Source: Gnetum montanum
Taxonomy: Eukaryota > Streptophyta > Gnetopsida > Gnetales > Gnetaceae
Direction of reading: 5' to 3'
Assembly (NCBI GenBank): GCA_015680685.1
Contig: MNCI01033587.1
Coordinates: forward strand, 272,164-336,163
DNA length: 64,000 nucleotides
Shown here: positions 58,441-64,000 of the stretch, one piece after another
Position numbering within the stretch: the first letter of the stretch is position 1
Layout: every line of letters starts with the position of its first letter
Position numbers and translations under genes: made by a program
Notes under the pieces: model-generated
What the model was told of the DNA's origin: nothing
Seen by the model: the letters and a program-made list of their open reading frames with translations, nothing else
Databases searched by the model: none

Positions 58441-59694
58441 TTAATATCATCAAGGAATTTTACCTCTAGTTATAGGATCTTTTGCTCATTTTTGTGATTT
58501 GTTATGATGAGAGCTAACAAGAAATATTAGTTAGATTGGGTATGAGTTCTAAGAAATGAAGGTTGATTTGAGGAATTACGTCTTTCTCAATGATATGAAG
58601 TTCTGATATCATGGACTCTTAAGGGTCAAGTGAGGAGAATTTAATTAAGACTTCATTAAGAGGATGAGCAATTTGGTCGCAGAGCCCATCTAGGGCAAGT
58701 GGTTTGTGTATGCGGTGCAGCAACATGAGATTCATGGCTTGCAAAGCATGAGATAGAAAGAGTACTTACATGAAGAAGGAACCAAAATTCAAGGCATTAG
58801 AATAATTTAAATGAGAAAATGAATAGTAAAAGGAAAGAAACTTTTTAAAAGATTTTAGGCAATAAATTACATAAATTTTCTAGGGCATAGTAAAGATGAC
58901 ATTGGAAAATTTTTCAAGATAAGGAGGAAGATTTTTGAAAGGATTCTCTAAGTTATGAAAGAGTTAGAAAGTTTTCTAACTCATGTGAGGAGTTAGAAAT
59001 ATTTAAAAGTCTAATGATGAAAGAAAGAGTGAGAAAAATTTCTAAGTTTGGGAAATAAGGAATGAGAAACATTTTTCAAGTTGTGTAGAGGAAGAAAGAA
59101 TTATAAAATATTTCTTTTATGAGAGGTGAATTGGCTAAGATTTTGGGGAAAAAATATTAATTAAGGAAAGAAAGTTATATGGTTTGATGATAATATCAAA
59201 GTTAGAAAAATTTCTTAAGTGCTTACGAGATAGTTAGATATTTTTTTCTTACTTCTAATCTTTATGTGAAACTACACAATAGGAGGTTCAAAGGCCATAC
59301 AAGAAATTGTGAATAGGCCAAAAGGTAACTAAGAAACTTATTAGTGTATGTAGTATTTGTGATCCAAAGATTACAAGTGTTATGGAGATGACAATGTAGG
59401 TTTCATGTTTTTTTTTGAATTTTTTGGGAAACATGAGGTGAAATAGGCAAAACAAAGAAGAGTTGAACGAGGGAAGGTGGTATAAAGTGGAGAAATAAGA
59501 GGGAGATAAACATTTAAAATTTTTATAATTCATGTTTAGAAGTTAGAATAAGATAGTTTATGTTCATTTTATACCTACTAGCTTGTAATGTAATGGCACC
59601 ATGAAAAGAGCAAATTCAACATGGATGACATGCTAGAGAGGCAAGTGGAACCCACCTCTCGTCATGCAAGCACAAGGTAGAGATTGTTAGGGAG
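58441..59694. other. Purine-rich AT stretch upstream of Tat-2 RT
   Basis: This may hold the Tat-2 protease-linker (minus strand), but no motif is readable. Repeated GAGTTAGAAA and TTTTTAAGA words occur at 58930-59240. The open frame 59533-59288 is low-complexity. Confidence 0.4.
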
Positions 59695-60823
59695 GGATCT
59701 ATCCATAAGCCAACTTTTCCTAGGCTAATTTTGGATCATAACCCCTATAAAAGTTTTTTATTTTTTAAAGTCATGATAGGGAGAAGAAAAGGAAGAGACA
59801 AGGATACTTTTTGATGGTGCTTGCTTAGCCAATGGCATGCAACACCAATGACCATGATGTCTACTTGCACTAGTGTCATGCCACATGATTGTAGTGCTAG
59901 TGGTGTAGGGATACCTATTCCAATCCTCTTGTTCTTTCCCAAGTGTGTGATTTTGTAAATGTTGGGCTCTCTAAAAATGTTTTGAAGATCAATGAAACAT
60001 CTTGTCTGGGAGTTTGGACTTCATAAAAGACATCTGGAACATGTAGAAGATGTCTCTACGAAGAGTTGAGTCTTCAAAGGACATGTCTCACATTGGATAA
60101 GAGAGTGTTAAGATTACTAAAGACATCTCAAAGAAGACAACTCCCAAACTACTAATATGTCTTAGGTGAGATATCTCAGTTAGGAGAACACATCTTATCC
60201 ATGAGGAAGATGTCTCCCACACTTAAAAGACATCTCTCTTGAAAGTTTTATTTTAATAGTACATAAACCAAGGAAGTCATAGTAAACTTGTACAGCTAAG
60301 GAAACTTTTGGAATCGCCATTGTAGTTTAGGAAACATCTAGGAAAAGATTGGAAAAAGATAGAAATAGTGTGGAAACTCCAAGTTGATATTGAGGAAGGT
60401 TTTCTAGGATTTTTTATCTTTTTTATTTCATAAATATGATTTTTGTTTCATGCATGCACAAATAGATGTAGAAAGAAGAGAAGAGATTTCATGAAGTTCA
60501 TGCATTAAGCTTGGGAAAAAGTGTGAGAGATAACACATTGAGTGAATGCATAAGTGTTGTAGCTCTAAGGTCAATTGTGTTGTGTGTTGGCTAGTGTGTT
60601 CCAGTCTTGCTTGTAAATTGAGATCTTAGTGTTGGATTATGGGAGAGTCTCTCTATTAGTTGTGTCTTGTATTGAGAACAACCATTATGTGATTGTTAAC
60701 CCTCATGCCTTGTAGCATCATTTGAGTGTTTTAAGGGATTTTTAATGTTTTGAGGGTTTTGGAAACCCTATTATAATCTTCTATTGAATAATTAAAGATA
60801 GCCAGTTTTATTATTTTCTAACA
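59695..60823 (+). repeat. Candidate LTR (TGTTAG...CTAACA), copia-like
   Basis: The segment starts TGTTAGGGAGG after a purine run (AAGGTAGAGAT) and ends TTTTCTAACA, so the 6-bp ends are inverted. A cluster of AGACATCT / AGATGTCT words (60028-60235) lies in the first half, and a GGGTTTTGGAAACCC stretch near the end. Flanks GAGAT and AATTA do not match, and no primer site follows, so it would be a 3' or solo LTR. Family assignment is uncertain. Confidence 0.35.
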
Positions 60824-63800
60824 AATTAATTATATTTTCATAATATCTAGATTTATTATTAGAAGGTGATTTAATAATTAAAGTGAAATTGCTCTAGCTA
60901 GCCTCCATTGGTGCATGGTCTCATCATTGGCCCATGTTGACCTATGCTAATAGACAATAGTGCACAACCCCAACCTATGCCAGCAAGAAACAATGCATGT
61001 GTAGCTATGGGGGGAAACAATAAGTACAAAGCTAGAGTAAAGATTTGGAAGAAATATGAGGAAGAAAATGATTGGTTTGTATCCCTCAAGAAGGGTAGAT
61101 CAAGCCTTGCCAACATTAGTCATGGCTAAGGTAAGACATCCATAACTCCATTGGGAATGAATGGTAGATTTTTAGGAGAGGATTTTCATGTTTTGGGAAA
61201 GGTTTTTTAGATTTTTTTCATGTAGGAGGAGGAGGAGAATGAGAATTTTAAGGGGTTATGGTGACATGTGAGTAAGGTAAGATTTATATGGTAGCTTTTG
61301 AGAACAACTGGAATCCCATGATTTATGCATGATTTCTAGATGGTCTAATTAGGGCTCTAGAGCATAGGTCATATAGTGCCATTTGGTGGGTAGGGTTGAT
61401 GTGAAATCCCATCCATAGATGTCATAGTAGACACCAAATCTACATTATATTAGACATTATGCATAAGAAGACAATGTACCAAATGTCAAGTATATGTAAT
61501 ATTTGACATTATGCATAATGAAAATAACAAGGAAAATGTAGAAAGAGAAAGAAAATAATGCTTTATTGATGTGGAATAATGTATCTAGAGCATGATCTAA
61601 AAGTGTTCCTTAGGGTTTTCTTCCTTTGAGATCTATCCCCTTAGACCCAACATTGCCACTAGAGTTGGGCCTACAATTGGCCAAAAGGGATGACTAGTCC
61701 ACTTCCTATCCCACTTCATCGAGCTCTCGTGACTTGCCTTTACTAGCTTTGCCACTCCATGTTGGCATGATGTCTAAGCTTAGGTATAAATTCCTTAGGT
61801 TAAATCTCCAAAGGTTACCTCAAGAGATACATTTGTTATTACAATGTACCCTTTTTGGTTTCAATTATAACATGTCATTTTAGGTCTTGTTATGATAACA
61901 ATAACATTTTTTATGAAGAGGCACCATCTTCATTATGTGGTAGCATCATTTGAAAATGGGGACATTACAATTGATGCATGTACTTCATGAGAGGCCTAGT
62001 TTAGGTTTGACAAAGGAATGACCAAAGGGCCCTCAGATATGTTTGATGTCATGGGGCAAGTTCGTAATGTTGGTTTTCTAAGTATCATACCTAGTTTTCA
62101 GCTTGATTGATGACATTAATTCTCTGTCTAACTTATCTATGTGTTTCCTTTACAAATAAAATCAAGACATCAAAGGTCATGTACATTTAGCTAGAAAATA
62201 TTTCTGAATATAAGTTTCATGCTAATGTAAACACAACACACTCATAAGTCACATACGATCAATAAGTGGACCTAGGAGGTCATACATTCCTAACCTTGAG
62301 TGGGTGGGGCTAATTCCTATATTTACATTAAGGTCTTAACATCTCATCTACAAATGTAATTTCCATAGTAAGGTGCTATTCAAGCCAATAGTATCTTTTT
62401 GTATTTCAAGTCCAAAGCATGAAGGTAGTCTTATGTTGGAACTAAGACTCGTTGAGGTACTAGTTCGATTCTCCTGATGGTGGGTTGGTAGCTAAGATGA
62501 ATAACAAGCTTTTAGATCTTGATTAGGAAATCATCTCTTAATAGAACAGGTATGCAAACTTTTCTCATGCTATCAATGAGCATGAAAATCTTGATCTAGT
62601 TCAAATGTATCGTCTCTTAAATTGAGCAAGTATTCTATGGTAAGATCAGGTAGCATAGGGTTACCTTCCTAGTGAGGATTACAATGCTCTGTAATGTCAT
62701 GGCATAGAAGACTTGCTATGACTAAGATTACTATTTGGATAAGAGGATGTCTAACAAGTTTTCTAACATTGACTTTATAGATGGTGAGAGTTCTAATAAC
62801 TCCATCAATGTTAGCATCAATGTTGGCTTATCTTGATCTTAAGGGAATGTTTTTCATTGAGGTAAATTTCTCTCAACCTATGTGTCAATGCATGATGCAT
62901 ATCATGATGATCCTTCCTGTAGCATTCGATGGTCTAATGGAGGCAACAAGATCCTTGGATGAGGATGTAGCTGATTCTTTCATTATAGATAGAATGATCT
63001 TCCTAGGAAGCAATCAACATGTAAGGATCTATCCAATGGGATGAGGGTTGTGAGGGATTGTCTATTAGACACATAAGATGAGGGGTTAGCTATTGAAGAA
63101 AAAATAAGCACCTCCCATCAAGATGGTTTAGATAAGGTAGAGTTGAAGGCAAATGCATCTAAACTTGTAAAGAAACTAGTTAAGATAGAAAAATAATTTA
63201 TGTTATTATTATTTATTTTTTAAATTTTTTTTATATTATTTATCATTTAATTTGGATAATTACTAATTTTTATTATTTGTTAATGGTTTCACAACCAAAG
63301 TAAAGGTAAAGAAAAGACAAGAGAAGAAAGCAAAAGTTAAGGCATCAAGGAAGGAAAGAAAGTAAAGGAAAGAAGAGAAGTGAAGGGCGTGAGAAAAATA
63401 GGAAATGAGATTATCTGAGGAAGTAGAGAGATAAGAGAGGGAAGATGAGAAAAAATAGACTAAGAAATAAGTAATATTAAGGCACAAGAAGGTAGTAGAG
63501 ACAAGTAAATAGGAGAAAAATGAGGCCTTGGTGTAAGAGCTTTTTGGGGAAGCACTAGACATTGGTTTAGAAGATGGAGGTAAAACATTTTAACAAACAT
63601 TGTAAGATATATTAGATTTTCTAGGAGAAGAATAACTATTTCGTTCTGTAGATCATGACCTAGATGGCATTGACATGGGCATGATGCATTTCCCCTCCAA
63701 CGCTATTATGTTATGGCCTTGAGAGAAGGATGTGTTTCATGCTACAAGCATGAAATGGTTGGAGAAAAAGTTGAAAGAAAGAGAAGGTGTATCTTATGAC

Positions 63801-64000
63801 AAGTTAGTGGATTTTTGGGATTTGTTTTTTGTTTTTCTAGCTTAGGTTTGTTTGTGATTTCTAATTTTTATTATTTCATTAATTTTTAAGTTTTTGGTTT
63901 ATTTTCTTATTTTCTTGATTCTTATATATCATGAATTTGACCTATAAATATATTAATAATGAGGATCTAATTAGAGGCATGGTAGGTTGTATGATAGAGA
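60824..64000. other. AT-rich terminal stretch, no supported gene
   Basis: The open frames at 60898-61129 and 62781-63044 have no recognised domain. A purine-rich low-complexity tract (63293-63560) accounts for the minus-strand frame 63562-63263. Confidence 0.5.

Noticed and set aside
63293-63560. Lys/Glu-rich protein gene
   Set aside because: Purine-rich low-complexity DNA with stops on the + strand; the minus-strand frame is a pyrimidine by-product.

Overview
This window looks like nuclear DNA of a plant with a large, repeat-rich genome. The density of old, nested Ty3/gypsy elements (Athila-like and Tat-like), decayed LINE and SINE remnants and a single CC-NB-LRR resistance-type gene fit a seed plant, probably a gymnosperm. 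The lineage is an inference; no marker in the window fixes it. I find no bacterial, organellar or CRISPR features, no rRNA and no convincing tRNA gene.

Layout: (1) 1-5 kb holds a gag-side remnant of a Tat-like element (Tat-1) and a degenerate tandem array of about 195-bp units, each with a GACTAC/GTAGTC hairpin core. (2) 5.0-22.3 kb is Tat-1 pol on the + strand (RT, two RNase H domains, integrase). It is split inside integrase by Athila-like element A (7687-20692, minus strand, LTRs of about 894 bp); the near-matching 5-bp target duplication and the continuing integrase frame prove the nesting. (3) 22.3-27.8 kb holds a possible Tat-1 LTR and RTE, SINE and LINE relics. (4) 27840-31017 is the only intact-looking host gene, a two-exon CNL of 1004 residues. 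(5) 31-34.3 kb is its repeat-rich 3' flank. (6) 34356-37434 is a short deleted element B with 5-bp duplications GTATA. (7) 37.6-44.4 kb is the 3' half of element D (minus), chimeric with a Tat protease fragment. (8) 46.5-58.4 kb is a second Tat-like pol on the minus strand (Tat-2), interrupted in integrase by element C (46914-55631, LTRs 848 bp each, perfect target duplication ATAGG). (9) 58.4-64 kb is AT-rich with one candidate LTR.

Elements A, B, C and D belong to one family: all share LTR ends TGATGA...TCATCA and the same U5 terminus; A, B and C also have visible tRNA-Asp-like primer sites. The most unusual feature is in A, C and D. Each has, after gag or pol, a T-rich spacer, then a second promoter-like block that copies the motif vocabulary and TATA box of that element's own U3, then a long coiled-coil ORF (ORF2) with a conserved C-terminus and no env-like membrane segment. 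The U3 motifs differ between C and A/D, yet the internal block matches its own LTR in each case. Element C has kept gag, the internal promoter and ORF2 but has no pol at all. Together this suggests a retrotransposon family with a separate, internally promoted second gene, comparable in logic to the internal promoter of foamy viruses. All copies here are broken by stops and frameshifts, many explained by C-to-T decay.
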